Assembly (NCBI GenBank): GCA_028280305.1
Contig: JANQMC010000034.1
Location: 62,001 to 126,000, forward strand
From: Pelagibius sp.
GTDB taxonomy: Bacteria; Pseudomonadota; Alphaproteobacteria; Kiloniellales; Kiloniellaceae
Length of the DNA: 64,000 nt
Direction of reading: 5' to 3'
Made by a program: the position numbers and the translations under genes. Shown one piece after another: positions 1 through 8,893 of this stretch. The notes beneath the pieces were generated by a model that did no database searches, was not told the DNA's origin, and saw only the letters and a program-made list of their open reading frames with translations. Position 1 is the stretch's first letter; each line of letters starts with the position of its first letter.

Positions 1-666
1 ACGGTTGCCAAGGAAGCGGTGGACGAGGATATGCCCCGGGTTACTGACATTCTGAACCACGAAGGCCTGATCGAGGAGGAGATCGCCTGCGACGACGACG
101 GGCCGGTCGCCGATCTGACCCGTGATCCGATGGAGTTTCCGGCTGACAGAGATATGCGACTGCAGAACTTGGCGCGGGGTGACGAGGGCTTTCTTCTGGC
201 GCTCGGGTACTCCACTCAGCGCGGCTACGGTCGCAATCATCCCTTCGCCGGTGAGATCCGCCTCGGCGAGGTGGCGGTGGAGTTTGTGCCGGAGGAACTG
301 GGTTTCGCCATTGAGATCGGCGAAGTAACCGTCACCGAATGCCAGATGATCAATCAGTTTGCCGGCTCGGCTGAGCGCCCGCCCCAGTTCACCCGCGGCT
401 ACGGGCTCGCCTTCGGCCATTGCGAGCGCAAGACCATGGCCATGGCCCTGGTGGACCGGGCGCTGCGCGCGCGGGAGCTGGATGAGTCGATCGAGTATCC
501 CGCCCAGGATGAGGAGTTCGTGCTCTATCACTCCGACAACGTCGAGGCCTCCGGTTTCGTCCAGCACTTGAAGCTGCCGCACTACGTGGACTTTCAGTCG
601 GAACTGCAATTGATCCGCAGCCTGCGCCGGCGCCATGACGAGGATCACCTGGAGGCTGCAGAGTAA
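1..666 (+). CDS. phnI: PhnI, C-P lyase core subunit (3' part only)
   Basis: The reading frame is open from the first base, so this is the C-terminal about 221 residues of a gene that begins upstream. The product resembles PhnI, which in the PhnGHIJ complex attaches methylphosphonate to the ribose C1 of ATP or GTP, releasing the base. The piece is acidic at its start and ends in a charged tail. Its stop codon overlaps the phnJ start by one base, as expected for a translationally coupled phn operon. Identification rests on sequence resemblance and on the unmistakable phnJ, K, L and M that follow. The N-terminal half, and phnF, G and H if present, lie outside the window. Confidence 0.9.
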   Translation, partial: TVAKEAVDEDMPRVTDILNHEGLIEEEIACDDDGPVADLTRDPMEFPADRDMRLQNLARGDEGFLLALGYSTQRGYGRNHPFAGEIRLGEVAVEFVPEELGFAIEIGEVTVTECQMINQFAGSAERPPQFTRGYGLAFGHCERKTMAMALVDRALRARELDESIEYPAQDEEFVLYHSDNVEASGFVQHLKLPHYVDFQSELQLIRSLRRRHDEDHLEAAE

Positions 667-1628
667 TGCAAAAGTCCGAGAACCAGATACCGGCAGCCCC
701 AGAGACGGATGAGGGCTACAACTTCGCCTACCTGGACGAACAGACCAAGCGCATGATCCGCCGCTGCATCCTGAAAGCGGTGGCCGTGCCGGGCTACCAG
801 GTGCCTTTCGGTGGACGCGAGATGCCGCTGCCTTACGGCTGGGGCACGGGCGGCATGCAAGTGACAGCCAGCATCATTGGCCTGGACGACACCCTGAAGG
901 TGATCGACCAGGGCGCCGACGACACCACAAACGCGGTAAACATCCGCCGTTTCTTTGCCCGCACCGCCGCGGTTGACACGACCGAAGTCACAGACGAGGC
1001 CAGCATCGTCCAGACCCGGCACCGGGTGCCGGAAGATCCCATGACCGAAGACCAGATTCTGGTCTACCAGGTGCCTCAGCCGGAGCCGCTACGCAGCCTG
1101 GAGCCGCGGGAGATCGAGTGCCGTAAGATGCATGCCTATAAGGAATACGGCCTGATGCAGGTGTCTCTTTATGAAGACATTGCACGCTTCGGTGAAATCG
1201 CGACGTCTTACTCCTATCCGGTGATGGTCAACGACCGCTATCTCATGTCACCGACGCCGATCCCCAAGTTCGATAACCCGAAGATGGACGGTTTTCCGGC
1301 CTTGCAGCTCTTCGGCGCCGGGCGGGAGAAGCGCATCTACGCGATCCCGCCTTACACGAAGGTGAAAAGCCTCGATTTCGACGATCACCCTTTTCAGATC
1401 CAGCAGTGGGAGCAGAATTGCGCCCTCTGCGGGGCTGAGGAGACCTTCCTGGACGAGGTGATCCTGGATGACCGTGGCGGCAAGATGTACGTCTGCTCCG
1501 ACTCCCACTTCTGCGCGCGGCGGCGGGAGGAAGGGCATAGTGGCAGCCTGCCAGACTCGGCGGCCGCTGCCTACGCCGCGGCTGTCGGCGCCCAGGAGCA
1601 AGCGGTTAGGGGAGAGCGTGAGCAATGA
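666..1628 (+). CDS. phnJ: PhnJ, radical-SAM carbon-phosphorus lyase
   Basis: PhnJ cleaves the C-P bond of ribose-1-phosphonate 5-phosphate, releasing the alkane and a cyclic ribose phosphate. The 320-residue protein has the family's unusual cluster-binding cysteines near the C-terminus: Cys252, Cys255, Cys277 and Cys283. The spacing of 3, 22 and 6 equals that of the [4Fe-4S] cysteines of E. coli PhnJ (241, 244, 266, 272). Gly43 in the motif VPGYQVPF matches the glycine (E. coli Gly32) proposed to carry the glycyl radical. The catalytic set is therefore intact. The gene overlaps phnI by 1 bp and phnK by 4 bp (ATGA). Confidence 0.98.
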   Translation: MQKSENQIPAAPETDEGYNFAYLDEQTKRMIRRCILKAVAVPGYQVPFGGREMPLPYGWGTGGMQVTASIIGLDDTLKVIDQGADDTTNAVNIRRFFARTAAVDTTEVTDEASIVQTRHRVPEDPMTEDQILVYQVPQPEPLRSLEPREIECRKMHAYKEYGLMQVSLYEDIARFGEIATSYSYPVMVNDRYLMSPTPIPKFDNPKMDGFPALQLFGAGREKRIYAIPPYTKVKSLDFDDHPFQIQQWEQNCALCGAEETFLDEVILDDRGGKMYVCSDSHFCARRREEGHSGSLPDSAAAAYAAAVGAQEQAVRGEREQ

Positions 1629-2404
1629 ACAGCGCGTCTCCCCTGCTGCGGGTGAACAACCTCTCCCATGCCTTTGGCAACCTGCTGGCCTGCTCGGACA
1701 TTTCCTTCGAACTGCACAGCGGCGAAGTCCTGGGGGTCGTCGGCGAATCCGGTTCTGGCAAGACAACCCTGCTGAATTGCCTCTCGGCGCGACTGATGCC
1801 GACCAACGGTATCGTGGAATACGATCTGCGCGATCGCGGTCTGACCGACATCTATGCCCTGTCCGAGCCGGAGCGGCGCTTTCTCCTGCGCACCGACTGG
1901 GGTGTGGTGATGCAGAACCCGCGCGACGGTCTGCGCATGGGTGTTTCCGCGGGCGGCAACGTCGGCGAGCGCCTGATGGCCGTAGGGGCGCGGCACTATG
2001 GCGAAATCCGCGGCGAGGCGGAGAGCTGGCTGTCGAAGGTCGAAATGGATCTTGGCCGCATCGATGATGCACCCAAGCATTTCTCGGGCGGTATGCAGCA
2101 ACGTCTTCAGATTGCCCGCAATCTGGTGACCAAGCCGCGGCTGATTTTCATGGATGAGCCGACCGGCGGTCTCGACGTTTCGGTGCAGGCCCGTCTGCTC
2201 GATCTTTTGCGCGGTCTTGTCCGCGAACTGAAACTCTCTGCGATTATTGTTACCCACGACTTGGCGGTTGCCCGCCTGCTGGCCGACCGCCTGATGGTGA
2301 TGAAGGACGGCAAGGTGGTGGAAACCGGTCTTACCGATCAGGTGCTGGATGATCCCCATCATCCCTATACGCAGCTTCTGGTCTCCTCGGTATTGCAGGT
2401 GTGA
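1625..2404 (+). CDS. phnK: PhnK, C-P lyase-associated ABC-type ATPase
   Basis: The 259-residue protein is an ABC ATPase with Walker A GESGSGKT at about residues 40-47, signature FSGGMQQR at about 153-160 and Walker B LIFMDE at about 173-178. PhnK binds the PhnGHIJ core through PhnJ and is needed for phosphonate use; despite the fold it is not an importer ATPase. It overlaps phnJ by 4 bp and is followed after one base by phnL. It could be mistaken for an oligopeptide transporter ATPase (DppF-like), but the operon position settles it. Confidence 0.96.
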   Translation: MNSASPLLRVNNLSHAFGNLLACSDISFELHSGEVLGVVGESGSGKTTLLNCLSARLMPTNGIVEYDLRDRGLTDIYALSEPERRFLLRTDWGVVMQNPRDGLRMGVSAGGNVGERLMAVGARHYGEIRGEAESWLSKVEMDLGRIDDAPKHFSGGMQQRLQIARNLVTKPRLIFMDEPTGGLDVSVQARLLDLLRGLVRELKLSAIIVTHDLAVARLLADRLMVMKDGKVVETGLTDQVLDDPHHPYTQLLVSSVLQV

Positions 2405-2405
2405 C

Positions 2406-3122
2406 ATGACGGAAAACCAGAACCAGCAGCCCCTCATCCGGGTCGAAAACCTCAGCAAGACCTTCACGCTTCATGTCCAGGGCGATGCGCGCATTCCCGT
2501 CTTTGCCGATCTCAGTCTGGAGGTGGCGACTGGCGAATGTGTCGCGCTCTACGGGCCCTCGGGTACCGGAAAGTCGACCCTGCTGCGCTCGCTCTATGCC
2601 AACTACAAACCCGGCGGCGGTCACGTCTGGGTGCGTCATGGCGACGATTGGGTGGATATGGCCACGGCCGCCCCGCACCGGGTGCTGGAAGTGCGCCGGG
2701 AGACCATGGGCTATGTGAGTCAGTTTTTGCGGGTCATTCCGCGGGTTTCAGCCCGCGATATCGTCGCCGAGCCGCTGCACGCTCTGGGTCGCGACCTGGA
2801 AGCGGCCCGAGCGAAGGCCGAGGTCCTGCTGGAGCGGCTCAACATCCCCGAGGCGATGTGGGATCTGGCGCCGGCCACTTTCTCCGGCGGCGAGCAGCAG
2901 CGCGTGAATATCGCCCGGGGTTTTGCGGTCGACTATCCGATCCTCCTGCTCGACGAGCCGACAGCCTCTTTGGATGCCGGTAACCGTGCTGTGGTGGTCG
3001 AACTGATCCGCGAGGCCAAGGCCAGGGGGTCGGCCCTGGTCGGAATCTTCCATGACGACGAGGTGCGCGAGGCCGTCGCCGACAGGATCTTCGATGTCGA
3101 GGCAGGAGCTCTGGCCGCATGA
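2406..3122 (+). CDS. phnL: PhnL, C-P lyase-associated ABC-type ATPase
   Basis: This is the second ABC ATPase of the C-P lyase operon, 238 residues. It has Walker A GPSGTGKS at about 50-57, signature SGGEQQ at about 160-165 and Walker B ILLLDE at about 179-184. PhnL is believed to pair with PhnK on the core complex. An ATG 57 bp upstream is in frame but lies inside phnK; the start chosen here lies one base after the phnK stop and gives the usual N-terminus. The 3' end overlaps phnM by 4 bp. Confidence 0.95.
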   Translation: MTENQNQQPLIRVENLSKTFTLHVQGDARIPVFADLSLEVATGECVALYGPSGTGKSTLLRSLYANYKPGGGHVWVRHGDDWVDMATAAPHRVLEVRRETMGYVSQFLRVIPRVSARDIVAEPLHALGRDLEAARAKAEVLLERLNIPEAMWDLAPATFSGGEQQRVNIARGFAVDYPILLLDEPTASLDAGNRAVVVELIREAKARGSALVGIFHDDEVREAVADRIFDVEAGALAA

Positions 3123-4294
3123 GTTTGGGCAGCATGAGTAGGGGTGGCATGACAGCAGAACGGATTCTCAGCAACGCCCGACTGGTCTTGGAGGAAGAGA
3201 TCGTGCAGGGCAGCCTGGTTATCAGGGATGGCCGGATCACCGAGGTCGCGGCCGGTGGCACCGCCGTTCCGGCTGCAGAAGACATGGCCGGAGACTATGT
3301 TCTGCCCGGGCTCATCGACCTGCACACCGATCACTTCGAGAAACACGTCCTGCCGCGGCCCGGCACGCAGTGGAATCCGGTTGCCGCGGTCATGGCGCAT
3401 GACGCCCAGATGACCGCAGGCGGTGTCACCACGGCTTACGATTGCGTTTGTGTCGGGGTCAGCATCAAGCATCCGGAGCGTAAGCAGATATTCCGCCCGA
3501 TGATCGACGCGGTAAGGGAAGCGCGCGCGAAAGACATGCTGCGTGCGGATCACATCGTGCATCTGCGCTGCGAGGTGACCGACGAAGAGGTTGTCGATCT
3601 CTTCGACTCCGTTGCAGACCACGCCGCGGTCGGCATGATGTCGCTGATGGATCACGCGCCGGGCCACCGGCAATATCCGGATGTCGAAAGCTTCCGCGAA
3701 CGCACCATGAAGAATCTCAGTCTCAGCGAGGCCGAGGCGGATGCTCACATCGACCGCCTGACCGGTGCATTGGAGGAGGTGGCGCCGAAAAACCGCGCGG
3801 TCTTGGCTGAACGCGGGCAGCAGCGGGGGCTGGCGATCGCCAGCCATGACGACGAGACCGAGGCCCATGTGGAAGAAGCCGCCGCCATGGGGATTACGGT
3901 CTCCGAGTTCCCGACGACCCTTGCGGCGGCGCGCAAGGCACGGGCGCACGGCATGCATGTCGTCATGGGGGCGCCCAACCTGATCCGCGGCGGCTCCCAC
4001 TCCGGCAATGTCTCGGCGGCGGAACTGGCGGAGGAAGGGCTGCTCGACAATCTTGCCTCCGACTACATCCCGGCGGCCATGCTGCAGGCCGCTTTTCGGC
4101 TGACCCAGGGTCCGCACGATGTGGCTCTGCCGCGGGCCCTGGCCAAGGTAACCGCTAATCCGGCGCGTGCGGCGGGCCTTGACGACCGCGGCCGCCTCGC
4201 GGCCGGCCTCAAAGCCGACCTGCTGCGGGTTGCCATGGTGGAGGACAAGCCTCATCTTCTGACAGTGTGGCGTGATGGAAAGCGGGTAATGTGA
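3119..4294 (+). CDS. phnM: PhnM, alpha-D-ribose 1-methylphosphonate 5-triphosphate diphosphatase (copy 1)
   Basis: This amidohydrolase-superfamily enzyme removes pyrophosphate from ribose 1-methylphosphonate 5-triphosphate to give the PhnJ substrate. The 391-residue protein has the metal-binding HTDH motif at about 69-72, preceded by VLPGLID, and the conserved SHDDET segment further on. The ATG at 3119 gives the typical ATGA overlap with phnL; ATGs at 3134 and 3149 are also possible, and the family usually starts close to the latter. A second phnM follows at once, sharing the same motifs but clearly diverged, so this is an old duplication. Confidence 0.95.
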   Translation: MSLGSMSRGGMTAERILSNARLVLEEEIVQGSLVIRDGRITEVAAGGTAVPAAEDMAGDYVLPGLIDLHTDHFEKHVLPRPGTQWNPVAAVMAHDAQMTAGGVTTAYDCVCVGVSIKHPERKQIFRPMIDAVREARAKDMLRADHIVHLRCEVTDEEVVDLFDSVADHAAVGMMSLMDHAPGHRQYPDVESFRERTMKNLSLSEAEADAHIDRLTGALEEVAPKNRAVLAERGQQRGLAIASHDDETEAHVEEAAAMGITVSEFPTTLAAARKARAHGMHVVMGAPNLIRGGSHSGNVSAAELAEEGLLDNLASDYIPAAMLQAAFRLTQGPHDVALPRALAKVTANPARAAGLDDRGRLAAGLKADLLRVAMVEDKPHLLTVWRDGKRVM

Positions 4295-5487
4295 TGTTGC
4301 AGCAAGAGGTAGTGGAAGAGCAGGCGTCTCAAACGCCTGCCGAGGCGGAACCCCTGGTGTTGGCCAATGCCCGGGTGGTGACGGCAGAGGCGGATTTCCG
4401 CGGCCGCGTCACCGTGATCGGCGGCAGCATCGCCGAGGTGAGCGAGGGGGGTGAGGTTCCCACCGGGGCCGTCGACTGCCGGGGCGAGATGGTCCTGCCC
4501 GGCCTGGTCGACCTCCACACCGACCACTGCGAGCGCCACGCCGTGCCGCGGCCCGGCGTCCAGTGGGACCCGCTGCAGGCGGCAATCGCCCACGACGCCC
4601 AGGTGGCTTCGGCCGGCATCACTACGGTTTTCGATTCCCTGGTGGTTGGCCTGCGCGACGCGGACCAGACGCGCCGGGACCTGTTGGGCCTGATCATGGC
4701 GGCGGTGGAGAAGGGCGAGGCGCTGGGCTTGTTCCGCAGCCAGCACTTCCTGCATCTGCGCTGCGAAGTGACGGACCCGACGCTGCTGGATCAGGTCGGC
4801 CCCCATATGGATCACCCGCTGCTGCGGCTGGTGTCGATCATGGAGCACACGGTGGGCCAACGTCAGTTTCCCGACGCTGAAAAGTACCGGGAAGTGCTGG
4901 TGAAACTGTTTCACGTGCCGGAAGACCAGGTCGATGAGCGCTTCCGCCGGGATGCCGAGGCCTCGCGCACCTTTGCGCCCACCTATCGGGCGGCGATCTG
5001 CCGCATGGCGCATGAAAAGGGTATATCCGTTGCGGCGCATGACGACGAGACTTTGGAACACGTCGAGGAAGCCGCCCACCTGGGGATGGCGATCTCGGAG
5101 TTTCCCACCACGCTTGTTGCCGCTGAGGCAGCGCGTGAATGCGGCATGGTCACCATCATGGGTGCGCCCAACGTGGTGAAGGGCGGTTCCCAGACCGGCA
5201 ACGTCTCCGCGATAGAACTGGCCCGAGCCGGACTGCTGGACATTCTGGCTTCCGACTACGTGCCGATCGCCATGCTTGCCGCCACCCTGCGCCTGACTCA
5301 GGATGATGTGGGTCTCTCATTGTCCCGGGCGGTGAAGATGTCGAGCTTAGCGCCAGCCCAGGCGGCGAGCCTGACCGACCGCGGCGAGATCGCTGTCGGC
5401 AAGCGCGCCGATCTGCTGCGTGTGCGCATGGTGGATGACCATCCCGTGGTGCGCACGGTTTATGCAGCAGGAAAAAGGGTGGCTTAA
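4294..5487 (+). CDS. phnM: PhnM paralogue, phosphonate triphosphate diphosphatase (copy 2)
   Basis: The 397-residue protein is a second PhnM-type amidohydrolase fused translationally to the first (stop and start share one base, TGATG). It has the same framework: VLPGLVDLHTDH at about residues 68-78, a PRPG motif, HDDET, and a SEFPTTL segment. Metal ligands look intact, so both copies may be active. It carries an N-terminal extension of about 15 residues rich in Gln and Glu. The gene ends the plus-strand phn operon; its last 4 bp overlap the stop of the convergent acetyltransferase. No phnN or phnP is visible downstream. Confidence 0.93.
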   Translation: MLQQEVVEEQASQTPAEAEPLVLANARVVTAEADFRGRVTVIGGSIAEVSEGGEVPTGAVDCRGEMVLPGLVDLHTDHCERHAVPRPGVQWDPLQAAIAHDAQVASAGITTVFDSLVVGLRDADQTRRDLLGLIMAAVEKGEALGLFRSQHFLHLRCEVTDPTLLDQVGPHMDHPLLRLVSIMEHTVGQRQFPDAEKYREVLVKLFHVPEDQVDERFRRDAEASRTFAPTYRAAICRMAHEKGISVAAHDDETLEHVEEAAHLGMAISEFPTTLVAAEAARECGMVTIMGAPNVVKGGSQTGNVSAIELARAGLLDILASDYVPIAMLAATLRLTQDDVGLSLSRAVKMSSLAPAQAASLTDRGEIAVGKRADLLRVRMVDDHPVVRTVYAAGKRVA

Positions 5488-6044
5488 GGCGCCGTCTGCC
5501 GACGGGTGAGGGCGAAGACGTACTCTGTGCAGGCCTCACCCTGAAAGATGGATTGCAGGGTGTCGATTTTGCGGAAGCCCAGGCGCTCCAGCAGACGGAT
5601 GGAAGGCAGGTTTCTGGTATCGGTGATGCCGATGACCCGGTGCGCCGGCGTCTCTTCGAAAACCATCTGAATTGCCGCGCGAACGGCATCGCCAGCCAAA
5701 CCTTTTCCCTGGTGCTGCCGGTTCAACGAGAACCCGATTTCAGCCTCCGTCTCGTCTTTTGACAGGCAGATACCGATATCGCCGATCAATGCCGCATCGG
5801 CGCGCGCGGCGATGCCGATTTGGCACCACTCGCCCGCTTGCAGCAGCCTGCCCTTACCGGTTGCGTCCAAGAAAGCTCGCGCTTCGGAGTCCGATGTGGC
5901 TTCCCAACCCTGGTAGCGGGCGACATCCGGATCGCAGCGATAGGCCTGGAAATCGGCGAGGTCATCGACCGAAAGGCGGCGCAGAACGATGCGTTCGGCG
6001 CTGCGGGGTAAAAGGTCCCCGGACATGATCGAGGATTGGGGCAT
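5484..6044 (-). CDS. GNAT-family N-acetyltransferase (RimJ/RimL-like)
   Basis: The protein (about 186 residues) has the acetyltransferase pattern of the RimJ/RimL class: an N-terminal segment with ERIVLRRLS, a central beta hairpin (EIGFSLNRQ), the acetyl-CoA loop QGKGLAGDAV and a C-terminal SIRLLERLGFRK. The substrate cannot be told; it is not PhnO by size or sequence. Several in-frame starts exist (6116, 6044, 6026); 6044 is chosen because the family domain starts shortly after it, but no clear ribosome binding site decides. It converges on and overlaps phnM copy 2 by 4 bp. Confidence 0.8.
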   Translation of the reverse strand: MPQSSIMSGDLLPRSAERIVLRRLSVDDLADFQAYRCDPDVARYQGWEATSDSEARAFLDATGKGRLLQAGEWCQIGIAARADAALIGDIGICLSKDETEAEIGFSLNRQHQGKGLAGDAVRAAIQMVFEETPAHRVIGITDTRNLPSIRLLERLGFRKIDTLQSIFQGEACTEYVFALTRRQTAP

Positions 6045-6118
6045 GACCAGGATTGTGGCGCGGGAACGATACGCAGAGCAAGCCATCCTTCGCCATCGAC
6101 TGAGCGGTCGATTCACTA

Positions 6119-6178
6119 GATCGGATCATGTTTTGACGGAACCACTTCGTGGTTGCGCCAAAACATGTGAATCCGATC
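6119..6178. repeat. Palindromic intergenic repeat, copy A
   Basis: An imperfect inverted repeat begins gatcggatcatgttttg and ends caaaacatgtgaatccgatc around a central hairpin (aaccacttcgtggtt). It folds into one long stem-loop. It sits next to a second, unrelated palindrome in the roughly 300 bp gap between the two acetyltransferase genes. The style resembles dispersed palindromic elements seen between genes in alphaproteobacterial genomes; whether it recurs elsewhere cannot be seen here. Confidence 0.7.
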
Positions 6179-6192
6179 GCCATCAAAGAGTT

Positions 6193-6254
6193 AGAGCAGA
6201 TTCACCGGGTTGGATGGATCGCTAAAGCGATTCCATCAAACCCGGATCTGCTCT
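6193..6254. repeat. Palindromic intergenic repeat, copy B
   Basis: A second inverted repeat lies 14 bp after the first: agagcagat and the pieces gggtt, gat and atcgct on the left pair with agcgat, atc, aaaccc and atctgctct on the right. It would form a long stem with small bulges. There is no T-tract, so it is unlikely to be a simple terminator. The remainder of the gap (6045-6347) holds nothing else recognisable. Confidence 0.7.
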
Positions 6255-6347
6255 AGGCCTGCCATACAAACTGCCTTGCGGAAGCCCCTGCGCCTGGGGC
6301 AGATTTCGCTTCAAGCTCTTCAATTTACTTCGATTGTTGGTGTTTCG

Positions 6348-6827
6348 ATGATCATTGCCGAAGACGACCTGCGCGGACCGGAGATCGCCGCGCTTCTGTG
6401 TGCGCATCTGGAACTCATGCGCGCAACGTCGCCGCCGGAATCGGTCCACGCCCTGGATCTCGACTCCCTCAGGGCGCCGGAGATTACCTTTTGGACACTG
6501 TACGACGACGGGCAACTGCTCGGCTGCGGTGCTCTGAGGGAGATCGATGGCCGTCACGGAGAGATCAAGTCCATGCACACCGCCGCCGCCGCCCGCGGCA
6601 GAGGTGTGGCTCGGCGTTTGCTGCAGCATATTATCGCAGAAGCCAAGAGCCGCGGTTATCGGCATCTCAGCCTGGAAACCGGTAGCCCCGAATCCTTCGC
6701 GCCGGCGCGGGCGCTCTACCAGGCTTTCGGATTCCAAGCCTGCGGGCCCTTTGCCGACTACGTGTTCGACCCCTTTAGCGTTTATATGACACTGGAGCTT
6801 GAAAGCTGCGATAGGGATTCGCTCTAG
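6348..6827 (+). CDS. GNAT-family N-acetyltransferase
   Basis: The 159-residue protein is a single-domain acetyltransferase. The acetyl-CoA pyrophosphate loop ARGRGVARRLL sits in the middle, preceded by the EIKSMHT strand and followed by LSLETGS and ARALYQAFGF, the standard order of motifs A and B. The start at 6348 (MIIAEDD) is preferred over an upstream ATG at 6210, which lies inside the palindromic repeat. The substrate is unknown; small proteins of this form act on amino acids, amines or antibiotics. Its stop overlaps the convergent cyclic-nucleotide-binding gene by 4 bp. Confidence 0.85.
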   Translation: MIIAEDDLRGPEIAALLCAHLELMRATSPPESVHALDLDSLRAPEITFWTLYDDGQLLGCGALREIDGRHGEIKSMHTAAAARGRGVARRLLQHIIAEAKSRGYRHLSLETGSPESFAPARALYQAFGFQACGPFADYVFDPFSVYMTLELESCDRDSL

Positions 6828-7213
6828 AGGGTCAGCACTTTGTCATTCATCCGCCGCACCCGCGCCGCCAGGGTGCGCATGACATCAAGGGCGAAATACG
6901 GCGTCTCGTGGATGAGGTAGAGGAAACTCTTCTCTGTCACTGGAATTACTTCGCTGGCTTCCAGGGCCATCACCGAAGCGCTGCGCGGTGAGCCGTCGAT
7001 CAGGCCCATCTCGCCGAAAACGCCGCCGGCGCCGACCTCTTCAACCTGGGCGCCGTTGACGATGATGGCGACCCTTCCCTTGCGCACCAGGTACATCTCG
7101 TGGCCGGTTGAATCCTGTTCAATGATGGTCTGGCTTGCCTCGAAACTCTCCGGCTCCAGGCCGATATTCGTGAGAATACCGAAGTCCATCTCGCGCTTCT
7201 CGGCAATGTCCAT
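6824..7213 (-). CDS. Stand-alone cyclic nucleotide-binding domain protein
   Basis: The protein of about 129 residues is a lone cNMP-binding beta-barrel with no HTH or catalytic partner. It contains GHEMYLVRKGRVAI, GGVFGEMGLIDGSPRSASVMAL and a C-terminal helical part. The phosphate-binding cassette FGEMGLIDGSPRSA is well kept, so cAMP or cGMP binding is plausible. The ATG at 7213 has a purine-rich GGGAGAG upstream; an in-frame ATG at 7261 would add 16 polar residues. It is likely a small sensor or adaptor; the target is not evident from the neighbours. Confidence 0.85.
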   Translation of the reverse strand: MDIAEKREMDFGILTNIGLEPESFEASQTIIEQDSTGHEMYLVRKGRVAIIVNGAQVEEVGAGGVFGEMGLIDGSPRSASVMALEASEVIPVTEKSFLYLIHETPYFALDVMRTLAARVRRMNDKVLTL

Positions 7214-7340
7214 GTCTGCTCGCCCTCTCCCGAATTGCTGGCGGCAAGATGCATTATTCATATGACGGTTTTATGACAAAGAGTGGTTTCCGGCGAAACC
7301 CGGTCTCAGCACAGCGGAAAAAGCGCACTTATGATTTCTC

Positions 7341-7997
7341 CTAGGCCTCGTACCTCTCCAGAAATGCTTCGATCCTCAGTGTCCGGAAATCGGGCAGGGC
7401 ATCGCGCAGCCGCTCGTGCGGCCAGTCCCACCAAGCGAGCGCCTGAAGGCGGTCGGTAATCTCCGCTTCGAAGCGCCGCCGGATGGGCTTGGCGGGAACG
7501 CCGGCGACGATGCAATAAGGTGCAACATCCTTGCTGACCACCGCACCCGCGCCGACCACTGCACCGTTTCCTATCGTAACGCCGGCCAGGACGGTGGCGC
7601 CGTGGCCGATCCAGATATCATGGCCCAAAGTGACCGCGTGAGATTCACGCCAGGCGAAAACCTCGGCGTCATCGTCCTCGGCCAGATCGTACTGTCTGCT
7701 GCGGTAGGTGAAATGGTGCTGGCTGGCCCGCCAGACCGGATGATTGCCGGGATTGATCCTCGTCTGGTTGGCGATGGAGCAGAACTTACCGATGGTGCTG
7801 CCTGCAATATGACCATCGGAAGTGATGTAGCTGTAGTCGCCGAAGACGGTATCGATCATCGCTGTGCGGGCGCCGACTTCGGTGTATCTGCCCAGGGTGC
7901 AGCCGACGACCTTCGCGGATTCGTGGATATACGGCGTTGCGCCGAGTACCTTCTTCGGCGGCTGTGCAACGTCAAAGGGTGTGGCAGCTTCGCTCAC
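7341..7997 (-). CDS. Phosphonate-cluster hexapeptide-repeat acyltransferase-like protein
   Basis: The 218-residue protein is a left-handed beta-helix transferase with isoleucine-patch hexapeptides (VVGCTL, GRYTEVGA, VTIGNGAVVGAGAVV) and the catalytic-type histidine region around NHPVW. Proteins of this type (phosphonate metabolism, transferase hexapeptide family) are common members of phn clusters, with unknown acceptor. It lies 14 bp downstream of phnE2 and is probably the last gene of phnCDEE. Chloramphenicol/streptogramin acetyltransferases have the same fold, but the phn context makes those roles less likely. Confidence 0.85.
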   Translation of the reverse strand: MSEAATPFDVAQPPKKVLGATPYIHESAKVVGCTLGRYTEVGARTAMIDTVFGDYSYITSDGHIAGSTIGKFCSIANQTRINPGNHPVWRASQHHFTYRSRQYDLAEDDDAEVFAWRESHAVTLGHDIWIGHGATVLAGVTIGNGAVVGAGAVVSKDVAPYCIVAGVPAKPIRRRFEAEITDRLQALAWWDWPHERLRDALPDFRTLRIEAFLERYEA

Positions 7998-8011
7998 TTT
8001 GCAGAACTCCC

Positions 8012-8881
8012 CTAAGGCCTGTATTCGTTCTTGCCGATGATCTTGCCGCGTAGCCAGCCGGAGAGGCTGTCGATGGCATAGACGGTAATGAGGATGAGGA
8101 TGACGATGGACATCACCTCGTCCCAGTTATTGGCGCTGATCCGGTCGTAGAGTAAAAAGCCGACGCCACCCGCACCCACCACGCCCAGGATGGTGGCGCT
8201 GCGGGTATTGGATTCCAGGTAGTAGAGCAGGTTGGACAGCATGACCGGCAGCACTTGGGGCAGAACCGCTAAACGCAGAGTCTGCAACGGTCCGGCGCCG
8301 GTTGCCTTGACGCCTTCGATCTGCTTGTTCTCAACGTTCTCGATGGCTTCGGCGAAGAGTTTCGAGAGGGAGCCGATATCGGAGACCATGATAGCGAAAA
8401 TGCCGGCCAGGGGACCGAGACCGAAGGCCCGAATGAAGATCAGCGCCAGGACCAGTTGCTCAAAGGCCCGCAGGGTATCGAAGCCGCGGCGGACGCCAAA
8501 GCGCATCCATTCGACCTTGAGGATGTTCTTGGCGCCGAGGAAACCCAGCGGCAGCGCCACGATGCCCGCCAGCAGGGTGCCGAGGAAGGCCATGGCAAGT
8601 GTCTCGCCAATGGCGGTCACCGGCTCCATGAACAGCTCCCAGCTGGGCCAGACATAGGGCGGCAGCATGAAGGAGAGCACGAATCCCAGTTTACCGAGCC
8701 CGGTCCAGATGCGCTCTGGCGAGAAATTGAAGGCAATGAGGGTGTAGGCGACCAGTCCGATAAAGATACTCCAGCCGATCAGCTTCGTCAGCCTTTGGCG
8801 TGGAGTCTCGCTGAAAGCCCGTGGCAGGCGCGTCTTGGCGGCCGCGATTTCTTCTGCACTGATCTCGAGAGTGTTTCGCAT
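8012..8881 (-). CDS. phnE: Phosphonate ABC transporter permease PhnE (second)
   Basis: The 289-residue inner-membrane permease has about six predicted membrane helices and the ABC coupling loop in the form EGVKATGAGPLQTLRLAVLPQVLP. Two PhnE permeases occur in tandem; together they would form the membrane channel served by PhnC and PhnD. It follows the first permease after 12 bp. Its N-terminus has a polar stretch of about 35 residues before the first helix, as in the sister protein. Confidence 0.93.
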   Translation of the reverse strand: MRNTLEISAEEIAAAKTRLPRAFSETPRQRLTKLIGWSIFIGLVAYTLIAFNFSPERIWTGLGKLGFVLSFMLPPYVWPSWELFMEPVTAIGETLAMAFLGTLLAGIVALPLGFLGAKNILKVEWMRFGVRRGFDTLRAFEQLVLALIFIRAFGLGPLAGIFAIMVSDIGSLSKLFAEAIENVENKQIEGVKATGAGPLQTLRLAVLPQVLPVMLSNLLYYLESNTRSATILGVVGAGGVGFLLYDRISANNWDEVMSIVILILITVYAIDSLSGWLRGKIIGKNEYRP

Positions 8882-8893
8882 GCTGCGATTTTC

